A stretch of DNA of 64,000 nucleotides, taken from the NCBI RefSeq assembly GCF_011392075.1, contig NZ_JAAJBV010000001.1:434001-498000 (forward strand). Direction: 5' to 3'. The DNA is from Flavobacterium celericrescens (lineage in GTDB: Bacteria; Bacteroidota; Bacteroidia; Flavobacteriales; Flavobacteriaceae). The notes beneath the pieces are model-generated. The model worked only from the letters and a program-made list of their open reading frames with translations, was not told where the DNA came from and ran no database searches. Within the stretch, counting starts at the first letter, position 1. Each line of letters starts with the position of its first letter. Of the stretch, positions 40,800 through 49,717 are shown piece by piece. Made by a program: the position numbers and the translations under genes.

Positions 40800-42464
40800 A
40801 TGAATATGAGAAAAATGAAAATTCAAATAGAAAATAATATAAAAATAATGCAATCAGCTTTTAAATGGCTGATGATATTGTTGTTTTCTGTCGTTACTTC
40901 GGCTCAAAAATTGACAACTTCTATTGATTCTTCACAAATTAAAATTGGGTCGCAATTTAATTTAACGCTAAAAGCTTCGGTAAACGCAAAAGATAAAGTT
41001 GTTTTTCCAGAAGGAAAGTTTTTTGGAGCATTAGAAATTTTAGAATCATATCCAATCGATACCATTAAAAATAATTCACAATATGAATTAATTAAAAAGT
41101 ATGAATTAACACAATTTGATTCAGGAAAATATTTGATTCCGAGATTGTTAGTAAAAATAAACAATAAAGAATTTCGAACCGATTCGCTTTCCATAGTGGT
41201 AAACAATGTAAAAGTCGACACCACAAAACAGCAAATGTATGATATCAAAGACATCATTGCCACCGAAGAAGAACCAAGTAGCGAATGGTGGAAATTGTTG
41301 GTTTTACTAGCTTTGATAATTGCTTCAGGCTTTGGTTCTTACTTTATTATTAAACGATTACAAAAAGGCAAAGTCAAAGAAGAAGAATTTTTTGCTTCAC
41401 CCATTGAAAAAGCAATTGCTTATCTTCAAAATTTAGATAAAAAGCAACTGGTTCAAAAGGGAGATGTGAAAGAATATTATTCGGAAATGACTGATATTGC
41501 CCGAACTTACATTGAAGAATCAATTCATATTCCAGCAATGGAAAGCACATCGAGCGAGTTGTTGGATTCGTTGAAAAAGGCAATTTCAGAGAAAAAAATG
41601 TTCGTAAATCGTGAAGAATTAGACAAATTTCGTCAGGTTTTAGAAAATGCGGATTTAGTAAAATTTGCCAAATCAAAACCATTACAATTTGAAATTGAAA
41701 AAGACAAAAGTATCGTTGATAAATTTTTATTAATCGTTGATAAAGCATTACCAAGAACTGAAGAACAAGCCGAAGCTCTTTTTGCAGAAGAAGTTCGAAG
41801 AAAAGAATTGAAAAAACAAAAATTCATACGAACAGCTGTTTCAGTTGGAATTGCAGTTGTTTTATTTGTGATTTCGGTCGGAATTTTTGCTTATACTTTT
41901 GGGTTAGATTATTTAAAAGACAATTACATTGGTCACACAACAGAAGAATTATTAGAAAAAGAATGGGTAACTTCAGAGTATGGCGAACCAGCAATAATAA
42001 TTGAAACACCAAAAGTTCTGAAACGAAATAATGACGAAAAAATTCAAAATAACCTTCCAGAAAATGTTAAATCAAATAATCGATTTATGTATGGAAGTTT
42101 GATTGATAATTTTTCAATTGTTTTGATTACGACAGCATTTAAAGACACTACTAAATTAGATTTGGAAGTTGCTTTGGATACTGATTTAAAAGAATTAGAA
42201 CGTTTAGGAGCAAAAAACATCATCGTAAAAACAGCTGATTTTGAAAATGTAAAAGGATTATCAGGCAAAAAAGCCTACGGAAGTTTTACTGCTTTTAATG
42301 AAATTACGAAAGAAGATCAAAAAATGAGTTACGAAATTGTGGTTTTTGCTCAAGCGGGTGGCGCACAAGAGTTTTTCTTAATTTATAAGGAAGATGATGA
42401 GCACGCAAAACAAATTATTGAGAAAATTCAAAATTCTATTGAACTAAGAAAAGCAAAAAAATAA
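40800..42464 (+). CDS. BatD-like membrane protein of the bat operon
   Basis: A 554-residue protein. After a signal peptide (FKWLMILLFSVVTSAQ) comes a BatD-like immunoglobulin-type domain (about 38-150), a transmembrane helix (WKLLVLLALIIASGFGSYFI, about 160-180), a cytoplasmic helical region (about 185-335), a second transmembrane helix (VGIAVVLFVISVGIFAYTF, about 343-361), and an extra C-terminal domain (about 400-550) of unknown type. Starts at 40800 and 40848 are both possible; the latter gives a standard signal peptide. The gene overlaps batA by one base (TAATG). It probably forms part of the membrane complex with BatA and BatB. Confidence 0.8.
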   Translation: MNMRKMKIQIENNIKIMQSAFKWLMILLFSVVTSAQKLTTSIDSSQIKIGSQFNLTLKASVNAKDKVVFPEGKFFGALEILESYPIDTIKNNSQYELIKKYELTQFDSGKYLIPRLLVKINNKEFRTDSLSIVVNNVKVDTTKQQMYDIKDIIATEEEPSSEWWKLLVLLALIIASGFGSYFIIKRLQKGKVKEEEFFASPIEKAIAYLQNLDKKQLVQKGDVKEYYSEMTDIARTYIEESIHIPAMESTSSELLDSLKKAISEKKMFVNREELDKFRQVLENADLVKFAKSKPLQFEIEKDKSIVDKFLLIVDKALPRTEEQAEALFAEEVRRKELKKQKFIRTAVSVGIAVVLFVISVGIFAYTFGLDYLKDNYIGHTTEELLEKEWVTSEYGEPAIIIETPKVLKRNNDEKIQNNLPENVKSNNRFMYGSLIDNFSIVLITTAFKDTTKLDLEVALDTDLKELERLGAKNIIVKTADFENVKGLSGKKAYGSFTAFNEITKEDQKMSYEIVVFAQAGGAQEFFLIYKEDDEHAKQIIEKIQNSIELRKAKK

Positions 42465-43468
42465 TGGGAAAAGTAACTTTTTTAAATCCAGAATTTTTGT
42501 GGCTGTTTTTGGTTTTACCAATCGCAATTGCTTGGTTATTTTACAATCGCAATCAGCTTTCAGCAACTTTGAAAATGAGTTCGGTTACACCATTTAAACA
42601 GAATAGAACTTTCTTAGCAAAAGCCAAACCATTTTTGTATATTTTACGATTAATCGCATTGAGTTTCGTCATTATCGCATTGGCACGACCAAGAAGCGTT
42701 GATGTAACATCGAAATCAAAAACCACCAAAGGAATTGATATTGTAATGGCAATTGACGTATCGAGTAGTATGTTGGCAAACGATTTAAAACCAAATCGTT
42801 TAGAAGCTTTGAAAAAAGTAGCATCAACCTTTGTACAAGATAGAGTTAATGATAGAATTGGTTTAGTAGTTTACGCAGGTGAAAGTTATACCAGAACGCC
42901 TGTAACTTCTGATAAAGCCATTATTTTACAATCACTAAAAACTGTTGAATTTGACGATTCTATTATTGAAGACGGTACTGGAATAGGCGTTGGTTTAGCC
43001 ACTGCAATTAATCGAATAAAAGACAGCAAAGCAAAAAGTAGAATCATCATTTTATTGACCGATGGTGTCAACAATTCTGGAACAATTGACCCAAGAACAG
43101 CTGCCGAAATTGCTAAAGAATACGGAATAAAAGTGTATACAATAGGAATTGGAACCAACGGAAAAGCAATGTTTCCTGTAGCAAAAGATGCCAACGGAAA
43201 ATTAGTTTTTAGAATGATGCCTGTAGAAATCGACCAAAAATTAATGCAGGAAATTGCAAAAACAACCGATGCAAAATACTTTAGAGCTACATCAAACCAA
43301 AAACTTCAAGCCATTTATGACGAAATTAATAAGTTAGAAACCACAGAAATTGATGAGAAAAAATTCTATAATTACGACGAAAAATATAAAATATTCGCAC
43401 TCATCGCTTTTGGTTTGTTAGGAATTGAAGCATTATTACGAAATTCAGTTTTTAGAGGAATCGTTTAG
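42464..43468 (+). CDS. batA: VWA-domain protein BatA
   Basis: A 334-residue membrane protein with N-terminal transmembrane helices (about 10-25 and 55-75), a VWA domain carrying the metal ion-dependent adhesion site (MAIDVSSSML, D near residue 97, later TDGVNNSG), and a C-terminal transmembrane helix (FALIAFGLLGIEALL). The domain should face the periplasm. BatA-type proteins were first linked with aerotolerance in Bacteroides; the molecular role is still unclear. It overlaps the upstream gene by one base and is followed 11 bp later by batB. Confidence 0.92.
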   Translation: MGKVTFLNPEFLWLFLVLPIAIAWLFYNRNQLSATLKMSSVTPFKQNRTFLAKAKPFLYILRLIALSFVIIALARPRSVDVTSKSKTTKGIDIVMAIDVSSSMLANDLKPNRLEALKKVASTFVQDRVNDRIGLVVYAGESYTRTPVTSDKAIILQSLKTVEFDDSIIEDGTGIGVGLATAINRIKDSKAKSRIIILLTDGVNNSGTIDPRTAAEIAKEYGIKVYTIGIGTNGKAMFPVAKDANGKLVFRMMPVEIDQKLMQEIAKTTDAKYFRATSNQKLQAIYDEINKLETTEIDEKKFYNYDEKYKIFALIAFGLLGIEALLRNSVFRGIV

Positions 43469-43479
43469 AAAAAGAGAAA

Positions 43480-44523
43480 ATGTTTGAATTAGAAAACCCA
43501 AAATATTTTTATTTATTAGCACTCATTCCAATTGTAGTGGCACTTTTTCTATTCAATTTATTTTGGAAAAGAAAAAAGCAAGCTGCTTTTGCCGATTTGG
43601 AATTGTTTAAAAAATTAAGTCCCGAAAAATCAACCTTTAAACCCGTTTTAAAATTGATTATTTTGCTTTTGGCTTTGGCTTGCGTGATAATTGCTTTGGT
43701 AAACCCAAAAATGGGAACCAAAATGGAAACCGTAAGACGACAAGGAATTGATATTGTTTTTGCAATTGATATTTCCAAAAGTATGTTAGCCGAAGACGTA
43801 GCGCCAAACCGATTGGAAAAAACAAAACAATTGGTTTCGCAAATCATCAATCAATTCGGAAATGACCGCGTTGGAATTGTGGGTTATGCCGGAAGCGCAT
43901 ATCCAGTTTTACCCATGACTACCGATTATAGCATTGCTAAAATGTACTTGCAAAGCATGAATACCAACATGGTTTCTTCGCAAGGAACGGCTTTTAACGA
44001 TGCGATTAAACTTTCGGTGGATTATTTTGATATAAAAGACACAAGCAAACTAATTATTTTAGTTTCCGATGGAGAAGATCATGGCGATGGTGCTGACGAA
44101 GCTATCGAAATGGCGCAAGAAAAAGGTGTTCGAATTTTAACCATTGGCGTAGGCACAGAAAAAGGCGCTTTAATTCCGTTAAAAGACGATAGAGGAAACA
44201 TTGCGTCCTATAAAAAAGACCAAAACGGAGAAAACGTCATCACAAAATTATATCCAGAAGTATTACAAAATATTGCCAATAAAACCAAGTCAAAATACAT
44301 TGTGGGTTCTTCTACAAAAGAGGTAGTTGAAGAAGTAAAAAAATCATTAGATAAAATTGAAAAATCAGAATTTGAATCCCAACAAATAGCCGATTTTGAA
44401 TCACAATATCAATGGTTTTTAGGATTGGGTTTTTTATTACTTTTAGCAGATGTTTTTTTGTTAGAGAAAAAAACAAATTGGGTGCAAAAGTTGAATTTAT
44501 TTAACGAAAAAAAGCATGAATAA
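43480..44523 (+). CDS. batB: VWA-domain protein BatB
   Basis: A 347-residue paralogue of BatA: two N-terminal transmembrane helices, a VWA domain with FAIDISKSMLAEDVAPNR and VSDGEDHGDGADEA for the metal site, and a C-terminal transmembrane helix (WFLGLGFLLLLADVFLL). It is in the same orientation as BatA and ends 8 bases inside batC, so the two are translationally linked. Likely a MoxR client. Confidence 0.92.
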   Translation: MFELENPKYFYLLALIPIVVALFLFNLFWKRKKQAAFADLELFKKLSPEKSTFKPVLKLIILLLALACVIIALVNPKMGTKMETVRRQGIDIVFAIDISKSMLAEDVAPNRLEKTKQLVSQIINQFGNDRVGIVGYAGSAYPVLPMTTDYSIAKMYLQSMNTNMVSSQGTAFNDAIKLSVDYFDIKDTSKLIILVSDGEDHGDGADEAIEMAQEKGVRILTIGVGTEKGALIPLKDDRGNIASYKKDQNGENVITKLYPEVLQNIANKTKSKYIVGSSTKEVVEEVKKSLDKIEKSEFESQQIADFESQYQWFLGLGFLLLLADVFLLEKKTNWVQKLNLFNEKKHE

Positions 44524-45286
44524 GATAGTTTACATAGTTGTTTTATTGATAAGTGGTGTTCTTTTTAGTCAAGAGAAAGATAAAAATCTGTATAACGGGA
44601 ATCAATCTTTTGCACAAAAAAATTACACCAATGCCGAAGCAGATTATCGTGTAACCGAATCAAAAAAATCGCCTAAAAAAGCAGTGGCTGGATACAATTT
44701 AGGAAATAGCATCTATCGTCAAAATCAGCCGGGCGAAGCACAAATTAAATACATTCAAGCATTAGAATCGGCAAAAACGAAAAATGAAAAGCACCGACTT
44801 TATCATAATTTAGGCAATACATTTATGTTGGATAAAAATTATGAAGCTGCTGCCGAGGCATATAAAAATGCGTTACGAAATAATCCACATGATGAAGAAA
44901 CGCGCTATAACTATGCTTTAGCCAAAAAGAAGAAAAAAGAAAACCCACCACCAAAAAACAACAAAAAAGACAACAAAGGCGGAGGAGGTCAAGACAATAA
45001 ACAGCAACCAGAAAATAAAGACGGAAAAAACAATAAAGGAAACGATAAAAAAGATTCTAACAAAGACAATCAGAAAAACCAAAATAAAGAAGGCGATAAG
45101 CAAAAAGATAAAGGTAACGGTGACAAAAAAGAAGATAAAAACGAATCACCAAGACCAAGTGGAGCCGACAAGCAACGTATCGACAATATTTTAGATGCAG
45201 TAAACAACGCTGAAAAGAAAGTACAGGACAAGGTGAACGCTAAAAAGATAAAAGCACGTCCTGTTTCAAATGAAAAAGATTGGTAA
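44516..45286 (+). CDS. batC: TPR protein BatC
   Basis: A 256-residue exported protein: signal peptide (IVYIVVLLISGVLFSQ), two or three TPR repeats (about residues 25-130: GNQSFAQKNYTNAEADYRV, YNLGNSIYRQNQPGEAQIKY, YHNLGNTFMLDKNYEAAAEA), then a long Lys/Asn/Asp-rich low-complexity linker (about 140-215) and a short helix. The linker is normal for BatC of flavobacteria and not a sequencing fault. It starts inside the end of batB. Confidence 0.9.
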   Translation: MNKIVYIVVLLISGVLFSQEKDKNLYNGNQSFAQKNYTNAEADYRVTESKKSPKKAVAGYNLGNSIYRQNQPGEAQIKYIQALESAKTKNEKHRLYHNLGNTFMLDKNYEAAAEAYKNALRNNPHDEETRYNYALAKKKKKENPPPKNNKKDNKGGGGQDNKQQPENKDGKNNKGNDKKDSNKDNQKNQNKEGDKQKDKGNGDKKEDKNESPRPSGADKQRIDNILDAVNNAEKKVQDKVNAKKIKARPVSNEKDW

Positions 45287-45289
45287 TAA

Positions 45290-47077
45290 ATGAAAAAGAT
45301 AGTTTTAGGCTTAATATTTTTTTTATCATTTTCGGTTTCTGCTCAAGTAAAATTTGAAGCAAAAACGGAAAGAAATTCTTATGGGATAAATGAAAACATA
45401 CAGCTTGTTTTTATAATTAACAATGAAGGGGATAATTTTGAACCACCAAAATTTGAGGGCTTTAAAATAAGTGGACCTACAATCTTTAAAGGCCAAGATG
45501 AAGAGACTTTTTATGTAAATGGGAAAATAACTCATAAAAGAAAGGTATACACAAAGTATTATTATTATTTAACACCTACCAAAAAAGGAACTTTCACGAT
45601 TGGTTCTGCAACTATAGAATATAACGGAACGATTTATAAATCACAACCTATAAAAATTACAATTACCGATCCTATCCAATTGCCAAACTATCAAGGACAA
45701 AATCCAAGACAACGACAACAAAACTATGATTTTGGCGAGGGAATTCATTTAGTAGGAGAATTATCTACTAAAAACCCGCATGTAAACGAACCCGTTACTG
45801 TAATTTACAAATTATATTTTCCTTATAATAGCTCGGTTTCTAACTTCAGAAATTTTCAAGCACCAAAATATGAAGATTTTTGGAGTCAATATATTGATAT
45901 GAAACAACTTCGTGCCGAAAAAGGTAAATATAACGGTAAAGATTATGGCGTTGTGGTGCTTAGAAAAGTGATTTTATATCCTTTAGAAGCGGGCGCAAAA
46001 AAAATAGAACCTTTTAAGATTGATGTAGATGCTGAGGTGCCAACAGGAAGAAGTGATTGGTTTGGTAGATTAGAGATGAAAACAGTAGAAAAATCACTTT
46101 CTACAGGAATACAAACTATCAATGTTAAACCATTGCCTGAAAACGGAAAACCAGCAAGTTATACAGGAGCTGTAGGGAAATATGATTTCAAAGTAACGCC
46201 ATCAAAAACTACTTTAAAAGCAGGTGAATCATTAGATTTAGAAGTAAGTGTTTCTGGAAAAGGAAATCTAAAATTATTTACATTGCCAAAACCAGTAGTC
46301 CCAAGCGCTTTGGAAATGTACGACCCAGCGCATACCGAAAATGTGCAAACGCCAGTTACAGGAATGGTTGGTAAAATTTCGGATAAATACACGATAATTC
46401 CTCAATTTAAAGGAAAATATACTATTAAACCAATCGAGTTTTCTTACTATGATTTGGCAAGTAAATCGTATAAAACCATCAAATCAAAAGAAATAATAAT
46501 TGATGTTTTAGAAGGTGATGGAACTGCTATTGCAAATAATCAAAACACGAATAAACAAGCCATTCAGAAAAAAGAAGTATTCCAGTTCAATAAGTTGAAA
46601 ACCGAATTCGTTTCAAAATCGAGAGAAGATTTCTTAGGTTCGGGATTGTTTTATAGTTTGTTGTTAGCACCATTATTATTGATTCCAATTGTGATGATTG
46701 CTAGAAAACAAAAAGAAGCTAAAGATGCCGATGTTGTTGGAAATAGAATCAGACAAAATAGCAAGTTAGTGAAGAAATATTTGTCTGATGCTAAAAAACA
46801 AATGGGAGATAAAGTGCCGTTCTATATGGCAATGGAAAAGGCATTACACAATTTCCTAAAAGCCAAATTACATATTGAAACCGTTGAAATGAGTAAAGAC
46901 AATATCATAGAATTGCTACAACAACGAAACGCTTCAGAAGAAAGTATTTCTCAATTAATGGAATTAATGAACGATTGCGAATTCGCAAGATACGCTCCAG
47001 CAACAGATATTGCCATGACTAATGATTTTGAACGAGCTGTGGAACGAATTTCAGAACTTGAAAAACAATTGAAATAA
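45290..47077 (+). CDS. batD: BatD family protein
   Basis: A 595-residue protein with a signal peptide (LGLIFFLSFSVSAQ), several BatD immunoglobulin-like domains (about residues 20-440: PPKFEGFKISGPTIFKGQDE, YYYLTPTKKGTFTIG, GKGNLKLFTLPKPVVPSALE), a transmembrane helix (LFYSLLLAPLLLIPIVMIA, about 450-470) and a cytoplasmic helical tail. It starts 3 bp after batC and its stop overlaps the batE start (TAATG type). Membrane partner of BatA/BatB. Confidence 0.93.
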   Translation: MKKIVLGLIFFLSFSVSAQVKFEAKTERNSYGINENIQLVFIINNEGDNFEPPKFEGFKISGPTIFKGQDEETFYVNGKITHKRKVYTKYYYYLTPTKKGTFTIGSATIEYNGTIYKSQPIKITITDPIQLPNYQGQNPRQRQQNYDFGEGIHLVGELSTKNPHVNEPVTVIYKLYFPYNSSVSNFRNFQAPKYEDFWSQYIDMKQLRAEKGKYNGKDYGVVVLRKVILYPLEAGAKKIEPFKIDVDAEVPTGRSDWFGRLEMKTVEKSLSTGIQTINVKPLPENGKPASYTGAVGKYDFKVTPSKTTLKAGESLDLEVSVSGKGNLKLFTLPKPVVPSALEMYDPAHTENVQTPVTGMVGKISDKYTIIPQFKGKYTIKPIEFSYYDLASKSYKTIKSKEIIIDVLEGDGTAIANNQNTNKQAIQKKEVFQFNKLKTEFVSKSREDFLGSGLFYSLLLAPLLLIPIVMIARKQKEAKDADVVGNRIRQNSKLVKKYLSDAKKQMGDKVPFYMAMEKALHNFLKAKLHIETVEMSKDNIIELLQQRNASEESISQLMELMNDCEFARYAPATDIAMTNDFERAVERISELEKQLK

Positions 47078-47838
47078 TGAAAAACAAGATTATACTTTTC
47101 CTTTTGTTTTTGTTTTCATTTGCTAATGCAAGCGAATCCATCGATGCTACATTCAAAAAAGCAAACGATTTATACAATAAAGGCGATTACGAACAAGCGT
47201 TGCAATCTTTCGAAAGTATTGCCAATAAAGGCAACGAATCGGCTGATTTGTATTTTAATATCGCCAATTGCTATTACAAACTTGGAAAAGTAGCGCCATC
47301 AATTTACAATTACGAAAAAGCATTGCTTTTAAGCCCAGATGACGAAGCTATTCAAACCAATCTATCATTTGCTCAAAAAACGGCAATAGACGACATTAAA
47401 ATCCTTCAAGAAGTAGGTTTTAAGAAAATGGTAAAAGAGTTCACCAGTACATTTCATTATGACACTTGGGCTTGGATTGCGGTTATTATTGCGTTTTTGA
47501 GTTTACTTTCGTTTTTAGGTTATTATTTTGGAAATACAGTATTTTTAAAACGTACTTTCTTCAGTTTGTTTCTGTTGTTTTTAATTGGAATTGGTGTAAC
47601 TGTTTTCTCTGCCTTTTTACAGAAGAAATTCGACGCGAATTACAATCCAGCCATCGTTTTTTCAGAATCAACGACTTTAAAAGCAGAACCAAAAAACAGC
47701 TCGGAAGATGTAGTAACGCTTCACGAAGGCACAAAAGTTTTCGTTTTAGAAGAATTAGGCAATTGGAAACAAGTAGAACTAACCGATAAAACCAAAGCGT
47801 GGATTGACAAAGAAGCGATTAAGGAAGTGAAGAAATAA
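47077..47838 (+). CDS. batE: TPR/SH3 protein BatE
   Basis: A 253-residue protein: signal peptide (FLLFLFSFANA), TPR repeats (about 23-110: NDLYNKGDYEQALQSFESIA, YFNIANCYYKLGKVAPSIYN), two transmembrane helices (about 132-152 and 160-185), then a bacterial SH3 domain (about 195-250: STTLKAEPKNSSEDVVTLHE, WKQVELTDKTKAWI). It closes the bat operon core, overlapping batD by one base. Confidence 0.9.
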   Translation: MKNKIILFLLFLFSFANASESIDATFKKANDLYNKGDYEQALQSFESIANKGNESADLYFNIANCYYKLGKVAPSIYNYEKALLLSPDDEAIQTNLSFAQKTAIDDIKILQEVGFKKMVKEFTSTFHYDTWAWIAVIIAFLSLLSFLGYYFGNTVFLKRTFFSLFLLFLIGIGVTVFSAFLQKKFDANYNPAIVFSESTTLKAEPKNSSEDVVTLHEGTKVFVLEELGNWKQVELTDKTKAWIDKEAIKEVKK

Positions 47839-47845
47839 TTTCATC

Positions 47846-48571
47846 ATGTCAAAAAAAGGCACACTTATAATTTTATTAATCATAGCGTCAATTTCAGTTG
47901 GGTTTTATCAATTTGGGAAACCATCAAATGAAGATGATAGATTTGTAAGTTATATTGTGAATCCAAAAAAGCAAAACTTGGAATTTTTTTGGAAAAATGA
48001 AAAAGATGAGCATTTTAAGAATGCTGAAAATCTAATTTCTTGGCTAAAAAATAAAAACAAAAAACTACTATTTTCAACAAATGGCGGAATGTATAAAAAA
48101 GACAATTCACCACAAGGATTGTATGTTGAAAAAACAATTACTAAATCAGAAATAGACACTTCAAACGGGAATGGTAATTTTTATTTAAAGCCTAATGGGA
48201 TATTTTATCTCACAACGGACAAAAATCTAATAATTTGCAAAACAGAAGATTTTGTAAACAATGGAATGATAAAATACGCAACGCAATCGGGACCAATGTT
48301 GGTAATTGATGGCGAAATTCATGCTGCATTTAAAAAGAATTCAACCAATTTGAATATTCGTAATGGTGTTGGAATTTTACCAAACAATCAAATCATATTT
48401 GCTATTTCAAAAAAGGAAATCAATTTTTATGATTTTGCCGAATATTTTAAAAAACTGGGTTGTAAAAATGCCTTATACTTAGATGGATTTGTATCAAGAA
48501 CCTATCTTCCAGAGAAAAATTGGGAGCAAATCGATGGGAATTTTGGTGTAATAATCGGTGTTACAGAGTAA
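47846..48571 (+). CDS. Phosphodiester glycosidase family protein
   Basis: A 241-residue protein with an N-terminal hydrophobic segment (LIILLIIASISVGFYQF) and the NAGPA/DUF2233 phosphodiester glycosidase fold: FSTNGGMYKKDNSPQGLY, TQSGPMLVIDGEI, RNGVGILPNNQIIFAISK and LYLDGFVSRTYLP. In these proteins the NGG and LDGG-type motifs form the active site; here the latter reads LDGF. It begins 7 bp after batE, so it may be cotranscribed, but it is not a regular bat gene. Substrate unknown. Confidence 0.85.
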   Translation: MSKKGTLIILLIIASISVGFYQFGKPSNEDDRFVSYIVNPKKQNLEFFWKNEKDEHFKNAENLISWLKNKNKKLLFSTNGGMYKKDNSPQGLYVEKTITKSEIDTSNGNGNFYLKPNGIFYLTTDKNLIICKTEDFVNNGMIKYATQSGPMLVIDGEIHAAFKKNSTNLNIRNGVGILPNNQIIFAISKKEINFYDFAEYFKKLGCKNALYLDGFVSRTYLPEKNWEQIDGNFGVIIGVTE

Positions 48572-49096
48572 CTATTTCTCCTCACTCTCAACTTCCTTCT
48601 TCAAACTATCATACCAACCTTCAATCGTAGGATAAATTGCTTTTGAAATATTCTGAATTGGATTATAAAATATCGAATTCTCTTGTGTTTCTTTAGAAAG
48701 TAGCATGTTATTGATGTTGATTTTTTCAAAAATAAAAAGTACTACACTCAAAGCTAAAATCGTTTTCAACAAGCTAAAAATCACACCAGCTAATTTGTTT
48801 ATCCAACCTAGAAAAGCAAAATCAGCTAATTTGGTTAGAATTTTTGCGCTTAAGTGAATCCCAATCACCACCAATAAAAACGTAATGATAAAAGCGGTTA
48901 TTTCAATATATTTCGGATTCCAACTTGGTACAAATCCAGTAAAAATAGCACCAACTAAACTAGAAAATTTAATCGCTAAATAAATTCCTAAAATCAAAGC
49001 AACAAACGAAGCGACTTCTACAAAAAGTCCGTTTTTCAACCCTTTATAAACCGCAAAACCTAATAAAACCGCAAAAACAATATCAATAAAACTCAT
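48572..49096 (-). CDS. CvpA family membrane protein
   Basis: A 174-residue inner-membrane protein with four predicted transmembrane helices and the CvpA layout: FIDIVFAVLLGFAVYKGLKN at the N-terminus, then VASFVALILGIYLAIKF, FIITFLLVVIGIHLSAKIL and the conserved GWINKLAGVIFSLLKTILAL. CvpA homologues affect envelope stress and colicin V production in E. coli; the mechanism is unclear. The stop abuts the convergent glycosidase gene stop without a gap. Confidence 0.9.
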   Translation of the reverse strand: MSFIDIVFAVLLGFAVYKGLKNGLFVEVASFVALILGIYLAIKFSSLVGAIFTGFVPSWNPKYIEITAFIITFLLVVIGIHLSAKILTKLADFAFLGWINKLAGVIFSLLKTILALSVVLFIFEKININNMLLSKETQENSIFYNPIQNISKAIYPTIEGWYDSLKKEVESEEK

Positions 49097-49133
49097 TTGA
49101 AAGAAAATAGATGAAAGAACAAAGATAAAAGAA

Positions 49134-49165
49134 TTGTTGAAAGTAGTTTTCTGTTGTTATCTTTG
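49134..49165 (+). promoter_or_regulatory. Promoter upstream of the gene at 49229
   Basis: TTG (49137-49139), 18 nt, TATCTTTG (49158-49165): a good TTG-N-TAnnTTTG match. Confidence 0.65.
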
Positions 49166-49189
49166 CAATTATTTATTAGAAAACAAATA

Positions 49190-49222
49190 GAATTCTAATT
49201 TCTAAATTCTAACTTCTAAATT
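49190..49222. repeat. Stutter of ATTCTAATTTCTAA words
   Basis: GAATTCTAATTTCTAAATTC then TAACTTCTAAATT: four degenerate copies of an AATTCTAA-like word just ahead of a start codon. Confidence 0.6.
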
Positions 49223-49228
49223 TAAAAC

Positions 49229-49585
49229 ATGTCCAGAGACGAACAATTAAAACAGCGTTGGGAAAGCGTTGTCAATATATTATCAGAAAAATTTTCAGGC
49301 GGAGAAGACCTTGATTTAGAAGGAATTATTTACCTAATCGGTGTACAAGAATTAGGAAAAATTCATGCTACTTTCAAAAAAGACGAAAAAGTAAACCTTA
49401 TGCACATTGCCATTTGTCGTTTGTTAGAACCTTATGGTTACTACGAATTTGAGTATTTTGATAACGAAGGTTGGCCGCATTACAAAGTAAAAGAAGAATT
49501 GCCACCACTAAAAGCAGGCGAACAAGCAGTACTAATGAAAGAAGCAATTGTTAGCTACTTTTTAGAGAAAGAATTAATAGAGTAA
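49229..49585 (+). CDS. Conserved hypothetical protein upstream of pheS
   Basis: A 118-residue cytoplasmic protein (MSRDEQLKQRWESVVNILSE, LIGVQELGKIHATFKKDEKV, GYYEFEYFDNEGWPHYKVKE). It looks like a compact conserved protein of Bacteroidetes that I cannot tie to a function. It has its own promoter upstream. A repeat hairpin starts at its stop codon, which is read from the first bases of the repeat (GAGTAA). Confidence 0.78.
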   Translation: MSRDEQLKQRWESVVNILSEKFSGGEDLDLEGIIYLIGVQELGKIHATFKKDEKVNLMHIAICRLLEPYGYYEFEYFDNEGWPHYKVKEELPPLKAGEQAVLMKEAIVSYFLEKELIE

Positions 49586-49666
49586 TTAGTGAAGAGTGAT
49601 TAGTAATTAGCTTTCCTTTTTAGTGTTTTTTGGCTAATCACTAATTACTAGTTACTATTCACTTTT
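49581..49666. repeat. Solo AGTGATTAGT-type inverted repeat
   Basis: Left arm 49581-49612 (AGTAATTAGTGAAGAGTGAT then TAGTAATTAGCT), 18-nt centre, right arm 49631-49666 (TGGCTAATCACTAATTACTA then GTTACTATTCACTTTT). The left arm overlaps the stop codon of the upstream gene. Confidence 0.85.
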
Positions 49667-49691
49667 TTATTTACTAATCACTAAAAATAAC

Positions 49692-49699
49692 TAAATTTG
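49692..49699 (+). promoter_or_regulatory. Putative -7 motif of pheS
   Basis: TAAATTTG, 18 bp upstream of the chosen pheS start. Confidence 0.55.
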
Positions 49700-49717
49700 C
49701 ATTTTACAAAACGCGCG

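Noticed and set aside
44918..45103. Hydrophobic open frame on the minus strand
   Set aside because: It is the opposite strand of the Lys/Asn-rich linker of BatC; AAA/AAC codons read as TTT/GTT and imitate a membrane protein.
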